The notes under the pieces are model-generated. The model worked only from the letters and a program-made list of their open reading frames with translations, was not told the origin of the DNA and did not search any database. The position numbers and the translations under genes were made by a program. A stretch of 64,000 nt of DNA from Siphonodentalium dalli (lineage: Eukaryota > Mollusca > Scaphopoda > Gadilida > Siphonodentaliidae): NCBI GenBank assembly GCA_032622095.1, contig CP136062.1:141814351-141878350 (forward strand), given 5' to 3'. Of this stretch, positions 27,890 through 39,973 are shown piece by piece (the stretch's first letter is position 1; each line of letters starts with the position of its first letter).

Positions 27890-28080
27890 TGGACATACAC
27901 CTTCCTCACTTCAACCCTGACTCCAAAAACATTTTCTCGGGAAAAAACTTTATTTCTTGCCGATTCATGACTAATTAAATAGCAAAATAAATACAATCGG
28001 GATATGATTTTATCGTCACACAAATGCTAATGGTGGGGTTAATATATCCAAGGGGAATCTTGTTACACCGGTATATATAA
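27890..28080. repeat. Single copy of the repeat family seen at 961-1830
   Basis: It contains CTTCAACCCTGACTCC, a TTCATGACTA core, AAGTTTA-type spacers and ends TGTTACACCGGTATA, as at 1799-1810. It is diverged, and the boundaries are approximate. Confidence 0.45.
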
Positions 28081-29162
28081 TGAAAGCTTAATCGATTTGT
28101 ATCATATCAAGTAATGGTATGTATCTCATACAATTCAGAAAAACCTGCTACATTGAAATGATTTGGAGACACACAAAAAAACATAAGGAGTTGATAGGGT
28201 TATATTGATATGGGCAATAGGGGTGTCTCAACCCCAAAGTTGGTCAAAATTGTTCGATAGTTGGAAATTTCAGACCAAAACGGAATTTCTCGGTCTTATT
28301 AATTTTGGTCTGCTTAAAGTGGGATTTCAAATTGGCCACCCCCTCCTAACCGAATCCTATACCAACCCCACCATGCACCTAGACATTGTAAACGATTGAG
28401 CAGTCTACAAAACGTTACCTCAATGCTCAGCTAGTCCAGTCTCCTTTCATTGAAGTGAGAACCTCTATAATAAATACTCTCCTTTTATCTGTATTTTTTT
28501 CCTTCAAAAATCTATTTCAACTTGAGACTACGTGATTGCTGACCACGAGGTTGGGAGAAAAACATCTTGACATTGTTTCAGGCCAATTGAGGCCACCCAG
28601 ATTGGAGCTCAAATTGAGGTCAATAACTACTACCTCATTGAGCTGCACTCCGACTAACCTCAAAGCTAATTGGACTAATTGACACTGGATGCATCACCGT
28701 CACAAGCGGCATCAATTAAGGAAGGATTTTGCCACCACTTGCACGTTGTGTGTTTTATTTATTATCTTGTGTAATACCGAATTAGGCCTGGAGGGGGGGG
28801 GGGACGTTCTATCACAGAATATATAATGGTAATGCTGCAATTCATCCCGCTCTCTCGAAGATCTGTCTCGAGATGGAACACCATCGAGTGCGTTGATAGT
28901 CACTACGAATCTACAATAGCCGACTGTTCATTTGAAATACCAAGCGGACAATTCTGCTACTTGTCAGCAGAAGTTTGGTGGGGGATATATAAATGGGTTC
29001 CGTCCGTCCGTGTATCCGTCAGTCCGTACGACCGAAGTTGTGAGCTCTATATCCAAGTCATCGGTAGTCGGATTTGAATGAACATTGATACATGTGTGTG
29101 CTGTTAAAACACATTGTTTCATCAATAAATGTTTGTAGAGTTATGGGACTTAGTGTGATAAG

Positions 29163-29640
29163 TCGGTCCGCGTCAATTAGACTAAGTCTTCTCGGTCCAC
29201 AACAGCTTTTGTTTTGGACCGAGTCCCGCCCGTTGATTTTTGTCTTCAAAGTGATATATAATTTACCGTGATAGAAAAAAGGTACAGTGATGATTCGTTC
29301 GTTTAATGTTTTTTACATGCATTTTCTGACAGCGCGACAAATCGAAATTCTCTGGAAACAAGGCTTCTTTATTTATAAATCTCGTTGCTTTAACATTTAA
29401 CGGACTTCTGATATGTATGTTTGACATAAGCATGATTGGGAAAGGCTATCCTCTATGTTCATATACGCAAAGCTTCAATTTGACCTAATCCGAAGACATA
29501 CAAGCAACATAGTTCCCACCCACGACTCAGGGTGCAAAGTCCACTACAGAAGAGTAACGGGGTGGGACTTGGTCCAAAACAGAATCATCCCAACAGATAT
29601 CCCAAGCTGTTGTGGACCGAAAAGACTTGGTTTAGCGTCA
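29163..29640. repeat. Inverted repeat, 80-bp arms around a 320-bp centre
   Basis: AAGTCTTCTCGGTCCACAAC, then TGTTTTGGACCGAGTCCC (29163-29241) matches, inverted, 29562-29640. The right arm has a short insertion. No target duplication was found. Confidence 0.5.
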
Positions 29641-29795
29641 GAGTGAAAAGTCCGACCGCGTCTGTCCGAACTTTGGAGCTTAATTTGGTGGTCGGATTTG
29701 AATTATCCTTATTATGCTGATGAAAGAACCACCGCGGGGGAAACATTATGCAACGGGTTCGTCCATTCATATTTTGTTGAGTCATGGGATATAGT

Positions 29796-30603
29796 CAGTT
29801 CTGATTAAAACCATACTCAGACTCTAAAAGTACTGAGTCTGATGAAACCCGCTATCTGTCGTATTAATGTCGCTATAAATAACTTCCACAGACAACCCCC
29901 TGCAGTATGACGTCACCGCCCACATTTGTTTTTAAAAATAGATTTGATTGACATAATGTAGTTTCGGTTTCGTTTCCGTGTAAGAGTTTCGTTTCCGCAG
30001 ACTCTTTATGCCAGTTCCTGGGAGAATTGATGCTACGCATTCTCTCATAATATCTTCTGCGCATTGTGACCTAATTTTAAACTGAGATTAATCATGTTTA
30101 ACAAACTTTAAATGCGTTTATGACTCGAAACAAAATAATATTTCTTTGTTTAATTTCGAAGTTAACATCATATGCCGGAAATTAAATAAATTTACGACAT
30201 CGCGACTTCTAAATTATTCGGTCCTAAATGTTGAATTTCTTAATAACATTCAATTATATTAACTATTAAGTAAAATTGGTCAATTCTGCACTTTTAAATA
30301 CGCTTTTCAATGTTAAATTTGCTGTCGTAAAACTCTGAATTTGTAAACATTAGTCATGCGGCGGAAAAGTTATTGTGCTATTTACAACTATTGGGCGGGG
30401 TTTACTGGAATCGACACCGGCTGAAGGAATTCCCATAGTCTTGGGGATTCCATGCGACTATCGCCTGTTTGGTTACCTCGCGTTCTTGTGGATATTGTGA
30501 TTGGCTGGCAATTACGTAATTCCTGCTGGGAGTAATGGAACCTCTACCCATTGTCATCAGACTCAGTACTTTTAAGGTCTGAGTATGGTTTTAATCAGAA
30601 CTG
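29796..30603. mobile_element. hAT-like non-autonomous element, 808 bp
   Basis: 49-bp terminal repeats at 29796-29844 and 30555-30603 differ at only two positions. The ends start CAGTTCTGATTAAAACC. Flanks are GGATATAGT (29787-29795) and GTATATAGT (30604-30612), an 8-9 bp duplication with one mismatch, which suits hAT. The interior encodes nothing I recognise. The near-identity of the ends suggests a fairly young insertion. Confidence 0.8.
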
Positions 30604-31417
30604 GTATATAGTGTGAAAAGTGAAAAAAAATCGTCTGTGCCAACTGTGGATCTCTGTTTCGCAGTCACCGTTGGTCATTTTTGAATTACCTTTAGTCGCT
30701 CAATTGGCAGCATGAAAGGAAGCATATCTTCGTGCAACAGATCTTTGTCCATCCATTTGTTCCTAAGTTATGGTCCTTAGAGTGTAAAATACGGCCACCC
30801 CTTTATTTCCGTTATATCATATGGGATCTGAATTATCTTTAGTATACATGCATATGAACAATGGAATGAAGGCTATCTGCATGCTGCAAGCATTAATAAT
30901 CCTCAGCGGAAATCCATATTGGCAATGAATACTCTGGGTGGTGCACTTGTTTCATGATCTGATCTGAAACACTCCGCTGAGCTGTACAGAACTGAATAAC
31001 AAAGAATCATCCAAACAATAAGTTAATTTTATAAATATGAAACAACATAAGCAGAGCACAGCGTCATTGTTATAAACGAATTACATGCAGAGACTATTGT
31101 CGGCCGAATCATTACCGTAATTCCTGTGCCCAATAATTCGTCCCGAATAAAGTAGTAAATATTTACATTTGTGCGTTGTTCAAACGTTGTGTTTTTTGAA
31201 ATGGTAGAGTCGATGTGGGTGGTATTTGTGATAATCTTAGTTGATTGCTATACATGTAGTCTTAGAGTGGAGATAGTGTTTGGATACTATAAGGTGTAGG
31301 TTTTCGTCACTGAAGTAAGTCCATAATATGCCTTTACAGGTAGCTTTAAAATGGCCATGGCCATCAACGCTGAAACAAGATATCTCTCCGCCACCTTAAA
31401 ATTATGCCATTTTGGAG

Positions 31418-32204
31418 CACAGGCCCGTGGGGGGAAATACCAGATATACCAATATATACTATAACAGTGACAAGGTTCACAAATCCCATTTTGGGAAAAA
31501 CACACCATCTATCACATTCCTCATAGAATCTCAAAACCTTTCTTCTCAGTCACAATATGTTTCATTGTGTCTTATTGGCCATGAAATTTCCTTTTATTTG
31601 ATGTTTAATTCGATAGTATCAAAAGAAGGGAAGTCGAGATCGTATCGAAAACTAGCAAAACCTACCGACGAAAAGCGGTCGTCAGTTTCCCTGTCCGGTA
31701 AGTAATGATTATACACGGGTATACCAATTCAATTATTACGATCCAAATTGCCGAACCTGCGAATTCCCAGTACGATCTGTCGACTTCGACTAAATAGACT
31801 TCGTCAGGTTATATATCAAACGAACGAAATTTTAAGCCCTATAACTTACACTGGGTCATTTTTTGGCTGAGTTGACAATTGTTCAGAACTATTGAAGATA
31901 TTAAGTGGACAGGGAGACTGACGACCCGTTTTACTCCCAAATTTCCAGTAGATATTGCAAGTTTTCGGTACGATGTCTCGACTTCCCTTCGTTTGATATC
32001 ATGGAATTATACATCAAAAGAAAGGAAATTTCATGGCCAATAAGACACATTGAAATATATTGTGACTGATGTGAACGGTGATTTTGAGAATATCATAGCA
32101 ATATAATAGATGGTGTGTTTTTCCCAAAATCGATCTTGTGAACCTTGTCACTGATGGTGTAGTATATATTGGTATATCTGCTATGTTTTGCCCAGGGGCC
32201 TGTG
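31418..32204. mobile_element. hAT-like foldback element with about 240-bp arms
   Basis: The ends start CACAGGCCC. A perfect 8-bp duplication, TTTTGGAG, lies at 31410-31417 and 32205-32212. The left arm (31418-31652) and right arm (31961-32204) are inverted through ATATACCAATATATACTA, GTGACAAGGTTCACAA, TTGGCCATGAAATTTCCTTT and GAAGGGAAGTCGAGA. The loop is about 310 bp. There is no transposase. The plus-strand frame inside is incidental. Confidence 0.88.
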
Positions 32205-32286
32205 TTTTGGAGAGTTATTCCACTGTTTGTCCATTGAGATCGATTATGCACTACATATATATCGCGAATCCCTACACGTGTCTTAA

Positions 32287-32678
32287 CCCTTTACCCAACA
32301 GAACGGCCCTGTGCCAATGCATTCTCTTATATATGCGAGTCGACCATAGGTCGCCTCGCATATATAAGAGAATGCATTGGCTTAACACATTAAAAATTAT
32401 AAAATTGTTAAAGAATGTAAGAAAAAATGGTAAAAAGTGTTAAAAAAAGATTTGTTTTAGGCCAATGCATTCTCTTATATATGCGAGGCGACCTATGGTC
32501 GACTCGCATATATAAGAGAATGCATTGGCACAGGGCATAACTGTAACTATCACAATGTGGTCAAGGAGCCGGTTCCAATGATATCCATATTTGTATGGTT
32601 CTATTGAGACAGACCGAAGATATTTTAGGCTGTTGAAGCTTTATTTGGCCGGTTTTGGCCGTTTTGTTGGGTAAAGGG
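32287..32678. mobile_element. TTAA-family MITE P1, copy 2
   Basis: It begins CCCTTTACCCAACA and ends TGTTGGGTAAAGGG, with intact TTAA at 32283-32286 and 32679-32682. It carries two hairpins, 32314-32380 and 32462-32528. It is nearly identical to the 5987-6358 copy over the AT-rich middle and the CCGGTTCCAATGATATCC arm. It lies only 28 bp inside the intron from the E3 donor. Confidence 0.92.
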
Positions 32679-32717
32679 TTAAAGTTCTGTGGCATAACGC
32701 TTAGTTGTATCACTCAC

Positions 32718-33060
32718 TTGAATGAGAATGTATTGTTGACATATTCGAAGAAAGGAACAGTGTAAGTCATCATCCATATATCACCACCTCCGCAGTCGAA
32801 ATAAGGTTTACTCCAGTGACCGTCGTCATAGGTTACTGTGATTACGCTTTCGTTCTCAGTTGCTGAATGGTGCGTCTTGTTTAGGCGCCACTGGAACGTG
32901 CCTGAAATATACATATGTCGCAAATTGAGGATATTGTTATAATTACCATCACACACTTCCAATTTAACACGAGATGAGACAATGGAGCTTTCCACAGAGG
33001 CCACACCCACAGCGGTAGCACCGTCCACTGGTAAAAAGACTTTATCCACATAAATGTTGT
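32718..33060 (-). CDS. GPR158-like: Exon E3 of GPR158/GPR179-like receptor: Cache domain
   Basis: The 343-bp exon reads NIYVDKVFLPVDGATAVG and so on to HWSKPYFDCGGGDIWMMTY, then TVPFF and NNTFSF. The W-x3-PYF-C then W-x-TY...PFF pattern, followed by the E4 motif, is the C-terminal half of the extracellular Cache domain of GPR158/179-type receptors. N-glycosylation sequons include NKT, NES and NNT. The donor is AA/GTGAGTG and the acceptor is GTAACAG. The first two bases (AC) complete Asp with the G left by E2, and the last two (AA) complete Lys in E4. A 45-bp stretch (32902-32946) has GT and TTTCAG ends but is in frame. I keep it as coding because that size is very short for an intron. Confidence 0.88.
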
Positions 33061-33175
33061 CTGTTACCTAAGATCGACTTCCGAAGTGAACACATTAGCA
33101 CTTGCCCTTATGTTAACTAGCTGAAACAGACTCATGTATAAGATTCGTGCAAATTTTTATCTTTCAAACAGTTTG

Positions 33176-33480
33176 ATTTAAAAAAAAATATTTTAATTAA
33201 ATTTATTTTTTTAGATTGAACTCTGTTGTTGTACACATTTTTTTTTTTTTCGTAATTTAAATTTTTTTATATATTTTTGAATTTTGTTCTAAGTTTTTAA
33301 TTTTAATTTTAGATTTTTAGATTGAAACTTAAAAAAAAAAAATTGAAAATTTCAAATGAAATTTATTTTTAGTTAAATTTTTTAATGTTCTTTTTAGATT
33401 TTTAGATTTAAACTTCTCAAAAAATTTAAATAATTTTTTTGTTTTAATTAATTTGCTTAAAATTTTTAATTTTAAAAATA
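33176..33480. repeat. A/T-only low-complexity tract
   Basis: About 300 bp of almost pure A and T, built from degenerate AATTTTTAGATTT-like words. It lies about 120 bp upstream (minus-strand sense) of the E3 acceptor. Confidence 0.85.
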
Positions 33481-33600
33481 AGGCCGTTATAACATCTGCC
33501 GGGGTACCCAGAGGCACCACAACAAATTTGGTTGAAATCGGTCAAGGGCTCAGGAAGAAAAATTGCAAACAGACTGACAGAATAATGATCTTTGAATTTG
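33481..33600. repeat. Fragment of a tandem-core/microsatellite-type repeat
   Basis: It contains CAAATTTGGTTGAAATCGGT, then CAAGGGCTCAGGAAG and CAAACAGACTGACAG. The AAATCGGTCAAGG-plus-ACAG logic resembles the ends of the elements at 26-28 kb and 43.4-43.7 kb. Confidence 0.4.
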
Positions 33601-33639
33601 TTAATATATCTAAACCAGAGAGCACACATTCGTTTTGCT

Positions 33640-33930
33640 ATTAAATGTGAAAATTATGACAAATGTCATGCTAAATGAAAAACAATGTTATAATCACGGA
33701 TAAATTTATAACATCATGTCGCAAATATAAATCTCAGTATATTATGATTTTACAACAAAAAAGTTGTTTGAATAGCCAATTTAACACTGAACGTATGCAT
33801 GGATATCAAAATTAGCGTGAAGAAAAATGGCAGCAGAATTTTCAATGCAGCCATTGGCCGACTTAGTCGCTGATTGGTCGAAAATATCCGCTAATAATTA
33901 TGTGATTGACAGCTGTGGAAAGGTCCATAT
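33640..33930. repeat. Dispersed repeat; second copy at 36838-37112
   Basis: Shared blocks include AAATTATGACAA-TGTCA, AACATCATG-CGCAAAT, AAAAAGTTGTTTGAATA, TCGCTGATTGGT and GACAGCTGTGGAAAGGTCCA. The copies lie in the same orientation about 3.2 kb apart, on either side of exon E2. No terminal repeats are clear. Confidence 0.65.
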
Positions 33931-36546
33931 GTCTGCGAGTCGATTTGCGGTGATTGGCCAAACAATGCCACATCCCATATTTTAAATTGCTACATGTATA
34001 GTGTACCTGACAAATCTAGGCAAGTACAACATTGGCCCGGCAACCAGTATCACAATAGAAGATATTGTGGTGCATGTAATGTGCTATAGGCTAGTGGAAG
34101 CTAGTTTTAGACACCCGGTTGTCAATCTGGTGACCATGTTTTATCACTAAATGGGTCATACTGCATGTACACAACAAGAGGTATACATGTGACGCCAGAT
34201 ATATTGTTAAGCGGTTTAATTAAAACAACACAAAACACGTCGATTTGCAGCATGTGTGTGTATGTTCGGTTCATCTAAACAAACATTTGCGGATTGTATG
34301 GCGACTCCAAACTTCATAATTTGTCAGTAACGACCTGAACATCCAACAGACCAAACTCTAAACGTTTCGATAACAACGGTTGGATGATTGTTTAACCAGA
34401 TAGGTGGAGGTTGTTATACATTCAATACATTCTATTTGGCTTGGATTTTGCCTGAGCTGAAAACTTAAGATCACGGCAAAAAAAATCAAACTTTGGGAAA
34501 TATGGAATAACTGTTGATCGACAATGGAATTTGTGTGATCCTCTAAGAGGAATAGGCTACAGTTGGACTTATTCGAAACAAAATTCTCTTCAAAATAGTC
34601 CATCGATATATAACAGCAACTAAACGATTCGAAGTCGGATAATCAAACGCATTTCAGAATAGCCACAAAAAGCAAATTAGTCACAAATCGGGTTTGGCAC
34701 CTCCCACCCCAAACACCGAACCCACTCATTTGTAAATGTAAATATGTTTAACCTATATATGATTTTGAATCTTTCCTTCGCCATGTTGTATGAATAATAT
34801 TATTGTAAACAGGGAGAGGGGCAAAGTAAGTTTTGTAACTTGTCCCCAATCCCTTTTGTATTATTCGATATACAAATAAAATATGTTTAAAGACTTATTC
34901 GGTCGCAAACAATTTATATCAAACAGAACCCAGCCTGTTGCGCCATAGTATTTGCAGCATAGCCAGCCACGAGACAAATCTCATTTCCCGGGGGTTCACA
35001 AGAGACAACTATTTATTTTTCCATCTTGATTTTTAAATAACTCACAGTTAGACATCGCGCCAGGACCTCAGTTATGTATTTGTATTTGTCCGAATGTTAC
35101 ACCCACACGTCGAGTCATAGGTATATTTCGTTCGATCGCGTGATCACGCTAACTAACGTCTCATGTATTGTTACTTCTGTTCTGTCCCGCTCTCGTGTCT
35201 ATATCGTATAAGAAAGCTAACTTGGCGACTCATTGATTGTCGCGTCAGGAGAGTCTGTGGCGTCACCCGAAGCTATACAAGTCGACAAATAGATAGCGTT
35301 GTTAAGAATCGGTCTCCGCGTACGGGACACCCCGCACGGAAAGATGAATTTAATGTCTAGTCTCACATGCGGGGAACGATAACTGACAGCCATGATGAGA
35401 TAATCACAAACCACGACATAACAGTGATCTCTAGTAAGACTTCTCGAATTATCTCCTGACATTCCCATACAATTCCCTACACCGAACATATACACAGACG
35501 TTCGTCGAATGTCGTACAACTGCTCACGTTTCTTCAGACCCCAGTGTCAGTAAAATTACAAATGTCGCTAATAGCACTCCCCAGTCTAGCGAAATTATGC
35601 TATTTATAGAACAGCGAGAGCACGTGGCGTTATTTATAAACAGAGTGTCGGACATTCTCCGGTATTACAATACGTTGCCCTACCTTGCACAATGTAAACG
35701 TGCCATCCCATAAAACAGTGAGGGTGGGTCTTATAATAAAAAAGGGGCCACCGCAATTGTTGGTACAGCTTATGCAACAATGGCAGTAAGAAATGTGGAG
35801 AAAATCACATGGAAATTGTAACTTTGACGCCATTTCCTAAGCTAAAATCAAACAGATAAAATATGTGATTTATGGATTAATTAGTTGTTGCCGAAACGAG
35901 AAATTAACTGTGGATACCGTTAAAATTGGACATATATATGCAGCAAGTATTTTGTTCGTGTCCGTAGTCCCACTAATGAGTTCCCGGACCCAATTCCTGT
36001 CATATACGGTATATTCCCAATCAAATTATGACATTTTAGTATATGACGAAAATGACTGTCAAATGATGTGTTATCAAATCGAAAAATACGACTGGATTCA
36101 CAAAATTCGAATATTATTCTGATTGTGGGTACAATTTATTTAATGGTCATTGACTCTTTCACTGCATGTTGAAATTTAGCGCCGGGCACTTCACCTGCAT
36201 CAATTTTAAGTTAAAAACGGACGACCGGGCATTGTTTCTATACAGAGATATGAATACTGGCTCCAATGAATGTCCGACCTGTTTACATCTGATGCTAAAT
36301 TGGCTCCGCCCACACATGATGACGTCTATCGTGAAAGTGCTATTGAGAAAAATGGTATGGCTTATATCATTCACTTTGACATCAGATGTGACCAAGGGTA
36401 TACGGTGTGAGCCAGCTATATGTGATGATTGGCCCAACAACACCACGGCACACAGGAAGCCGGTGGCTTATTGAATGTCGACTGCAAACAGTATGGTGAA
36501 CAGTATCGTTTTCAAAAGCAATGAACAGCAGCAACACATAACAAAC

Positions 36547-36722
36547 CTGCTTCGGCCCATGACACGGTTGAACCGTTTGTGTTTCGAAGACACGGTAACC
36601 GAATTCGAGTATCTGAGTATGCTTTTGAGTTGCTCATCCACCCGATGAAACGCAGCTTAATAATGAAATTGGTCATGAGCGGTATTTCCTCATCAACACA
36701 ACGAAGTACGTCGTTGCATTGC
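36547..36722 (-). CDS. GPR158-like: Exon E2 (candidate) of the GPR158-like receptor
   Basis: A 176-bp open segment reading QCNDVLRCVDEEIPLMTNF, then a middle part with SKAYSDTRIRLPCLRN, then NGSTVSWAEA. The donor is GAAGCAG/GTTTGT. The proposed acceptor is CAGCAGCTAG. The last base G joins the AC of E3 to give Asp, giving SWAEA-D-NIYVDK. The first base G completes Arg with the AG left by E1. It would encode part of the N-terminal half of the Cache domain, which is poorly conserved, so homology alone does not prove it. Phase agreement on both sides is the main support. An alternative acceptor four bases upstream would break the frame with E1. Confidence 0.6.
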
Positions 36723-38527
36723 CTAGCTGCTGATAAGACGCTAAAACCCAACCAACAGTAAATGGAGCTTGCGAAATAAATTCACTAGTGGGAGGAGTTC
36801 ACGGTGTGTCTGTAGAAATAGTCCTTTTCGCCTTCAATTCTGAAAATTATGACAAGTGTCACGCAAAATTGAAAAACAGCGTTATACTCAAGGATGAATT
36901 TCGAACATCATGGCGCAAATAGAAATTTCAGTACGTTATCATTTGACAACAAAAAGGTTGTTTGAATATAGACAATTTAACACATAAAGTATGCGCAGAT
37001 AGCAAAATTATGGTTAACAAATATTTGTTATTGCAGCAAGTAACCGGCCCCGTCGCTGATTGGTTGAAAATATCTGGTAATAATTATTTGTTTGACAGCT
37101 GTGGAAAGGTCCATTATCCCCTGGAATTCTTCAAGTTCAAGACTGAACCCCAGTTGGTTCGTTTATTTTGAGTTAACCTCGTTTACAGCAATATCACGTT
37201 TCTAGTTTTACGGGTGGGGGAAAGACAACTAGGAGGGTTACTTTAGCCGGGAAATCTCTGCAATGCACATAAAACCCACCGGCCGCGGGAGTCAACGGAC
37301 AAACTTTTCATGGTACACGAAACGGTTACAATCTAACTTAGAATCAGCTTCGCGATCAAACAGGATGCTTATGTTGCTATAATACACAATGAAACTTAGC
37401 AACTGAGCCACCACCGCACCCAATGTCAGTACAACAAAGTTAATATGGACGCAATTGCTTCATTCATTGTTCTGTCGGCGACGCTGAAATGATAGTTCAG
37501 CGGCGACAGTTCCGCGTGATAAACTTGATTACGTAGAAGGCCCGAGTCCATCTCATATCCTCCCCTATATTGGATTTTCCTGGATTGTTTTTCCAATCTT
37601 TTATTTTCGTACTACTAACATTCGTGCAAGATCGACTTCTTTGAAGGGAGTTAATTTTGCGGAAGCCTATTATATGTCGCTTTTGGTCCCAAACTAGCTA
37701 TAACCACTGATGCATGAAATCGGTCTAAGAATATTGACTTTGTTAAATTGCTCTGTGACGAGGGACCAGGGAACTATATATTAGAGGCACGCTTTGCTTG
37801 AGAGATCGGTACTCGTAATTGTTGCTTCCAGCGAATGTATGCACGATGTAGTCACGTAGATAGCAGATGAAGAAGCTTACACAATTATCTTGTCGTAAAT
37901 TAATTTATAATATTATAGTGCCATGAATAATTCGTACCAAGGTCAGGTCGTATTGACACATATAATACTTCGATGATATGAAATCTGAAGGAAATATTCA
38001 GATGTACCACGAAAAGTTTTAGTTTTACTTGAAATAGTTGCAATCAATAAAACATGGCCGGCTTTCTTCATTTTTAGTTTAAAGATGGTGTGTCTCTACA
38101 AAATTTCTCTTTTAAGTCAGAGGGAATTATTTGTTGTCTGAATATTTTAAAACATTAATGTATTTTGAAAAAAATAAAATATATCTCTAAAAGCCTTTTG
38201 ATGTAAAGTATATGTAACACCACACAGTTCGTCGAATTTATAATAAATGTGCCATGACAACGGCCAGTGCAATACTGTAGAAAATGACAAGCACAACTGG
38301 TATTTGATGTTGGAATATCCATATCACGTGCATTCTATAGCACGTACCTGAAGCCAAGTTATATATACAAGTAAGTGGCATTCCCGTCCCATTAGTGATT
38401 ACTTAGCTAGTGACATTGCCAACTAGCCAATACACCCGACCAAGAATGATACAATAACCTTCAAAAAGTGAATAAAAATATGAACAATCTCCTACCCTAC
38501 ATTTTAGCACACTAGCAAGCCAAGGCC

Positions 38528-38996
38528 TAGATCATGCCATGAATCTCTACTATGGCTAACGCCCGTAGAGATCATATTCCACCAGTACAAAACCTGGGAA
38601 CCTTATAAAATATAAAAAATAACACAGGGAATATACTTCTTTGTTACTATCTGTACTTCACTGTAGATGGAGGTCCCAACTCGAAATTCACGATTTAAGT
38701 GACTTTGTGAGCGTTTCTAACAATTATGGAATTTTTCCTGTGTAAATAATTGAATGTTTATTGCGATATCGGCTCTCAAAAGTCACAGAAAAGCATGCAA
38801 TTTCGAGTTGAGACCTTCAGATATAGTGCACGAGGTTCACTATTAAGGAACAGATAATCATTAAGAAATATATTCCCCGTGTTATTGTTTCGACTTTATA
38901 AGGTTCCCTGTCAAAACTTCAAAAAGTTCCAATTTTGTACGGTTAAAATATGATCTCTACGGGCGTTAGCCATAGTAGAGATTCATGGGATGATCC
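38528..38996. mobile_element. Mutator-like MITE with a 10-bp target duplication
   Basis: A perfect direct repeat AGCCAAGGCC flanks it (38518-38527 and 38997-39006). The ends are inverted: ATCATGCCATGAATCTCTAC and GTAGAGATTCATGGGATGAT, continuing through CTATGGCTAACGCCCGTAG and GATCATATT for about 75 bp. Long ends with a 9-11 bp duplication are typical of Mutator-like elements. There is no transposase. A partial relative is at 20070-20400. Confidence 0.82.
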
Positions 38997-39180
38997 AGCC
39001 AAGGCCAATTGAGTCTGGAGTGAGATATTATCGGCCTGCTGTCAAATATCGAACCAACCTCGAAATACACAGCTAGGCACTGCGTGTCAGTCGCGATGTG
39101 CAGAACACAAAATATAGGGGCGGTTACAATTTATGAACAGAAACATGTCATTTATTCTCAACAATCGGATTGGTGAATTT

Positions 39181-39345
39181 AACTCTTTCATGACTGGAGC
39201 TTTCTTTCCCATAGGGAGCGTCGAATAATTAAGACAATATATTGGCCTAACAATATTGATATTGACCTTGAAAGCCAGTGCATGCTCTTGTATATGCGAG
39301 ACTCTCTATGGAAGACTCAGATATACAGGAGAATGCGCTGGCACA
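39181..39345. mobile_element. Decayed TTAA MITE fragment
   Basis: It starts TTAACTCTTTCATGACTGGAGC and includes an imperfect hairpin, TGCATGCTCTTGTATATGCGAG to AGGAGAATGCGCTGGCACA. It is related to the element at 10103-10347. The right boundary is uncertain. Confidence 0.45.
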
Positions 39346-39599
39346 TGATATTTTAATGCTGCACCAGCACAGCTCCGGCAATTTTTTTCCATCTCCGCAG
39401 AAACCTCAGTTCTTCACAGTCGGAAACTCCAAATATTTCCTTTCATAGTCATTTAAATTCATAGTCAGCAAAACATTCACGGTCAGCTACAGACATTATT
39501 ATCTTCTAATCTGTATAACTTCAAAGGGGTGGAATTCACGAGAATTAGTGACTTGTTTTTTTTTTTTAACAAACCGTATTTCTAAAAAGTTATATTTAA

Positions 39600-39973
39600 A
39601 GGCACGGATGGCATTCACGGTGGGTATGCTGTTAAAATAATCACACCTGTTAAAACTGCCATAAGCAGAAAGATTTTTTTCTTCAAATATAGGCATATTT
39701 TGTTCTTACACCAATCATAAATATCGCGTAAATAGTATGTTATTGTCAATATCTTACGATGTGTTATGTGAACAAAAGCCAGGCTATGTAACATGTTTGG
39801 CTGTTGTTTACATAACACAGCGTACGAACTTGACAATAACATGCTATTTACGCGATATTTATGATTGTTATAAGAACAAATTTGGTTATATTGTCATATT
39901 ATTTCTGTTTATGGCGGTTTTAACGGATGTGACTATTTTAACAGCATACCCACCGCGAAGGCCATCCGTACCT
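39600..39973. mobile_element. TTAA-family foldback element T3, copy 2 (short form)
   Basis: It starts AGGCACGGATGGC after TTAA (39596-39599) and ends GCCATCCGTACCT before TTAC (39974-39977, one-base decay). The two arms, about 165 bp each, are inverted almost throughout (GCGGTGGGTATGCTGTTAAA; ATCGCGTAAATAG). This 374-bp form lacks the AACGCTCTTTA pair found in the two longer copies. Confidence 0.88.

Larger units (their letters stand above)
33061..36546 (-). other. Intron E2-E3, about 3.5 kb
   Basis: The intron is bounded by GTTTGT at 36541-36546 and GTAACAG next to 33061. Contents: an A/T tract (33176-33480), a fragment of a microsatellite-tailed repeat (33481-33600) and a dispersed direct repeat (33640-33930). 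In 33931-36540 I see no repeat or gene that I can support. Confidence 0.6.

Noticed and set aside
32902-32946. 45-bp mini-intron inside E3 (GTAATT to TTTCAG)
   Set aside because: It is in frame, without a stop, and far below usual animal intron size. The residues fit as Cache-domain sequence, so I kept it as coding, although RNA data could overturn this.
35535-35640. Minus-strand ATG frame with a hydrophobic GVLLATFVILLTLG stretch and a GTGAGC donor, like a signal-peptide exon
   Set aside because: It lies between E1 and E2, and ends with two codon bases, which cannot join E3 and would interrupt the E1-E2-E3 frame. It could belong to an alternative first exon, but nothing else supports it.
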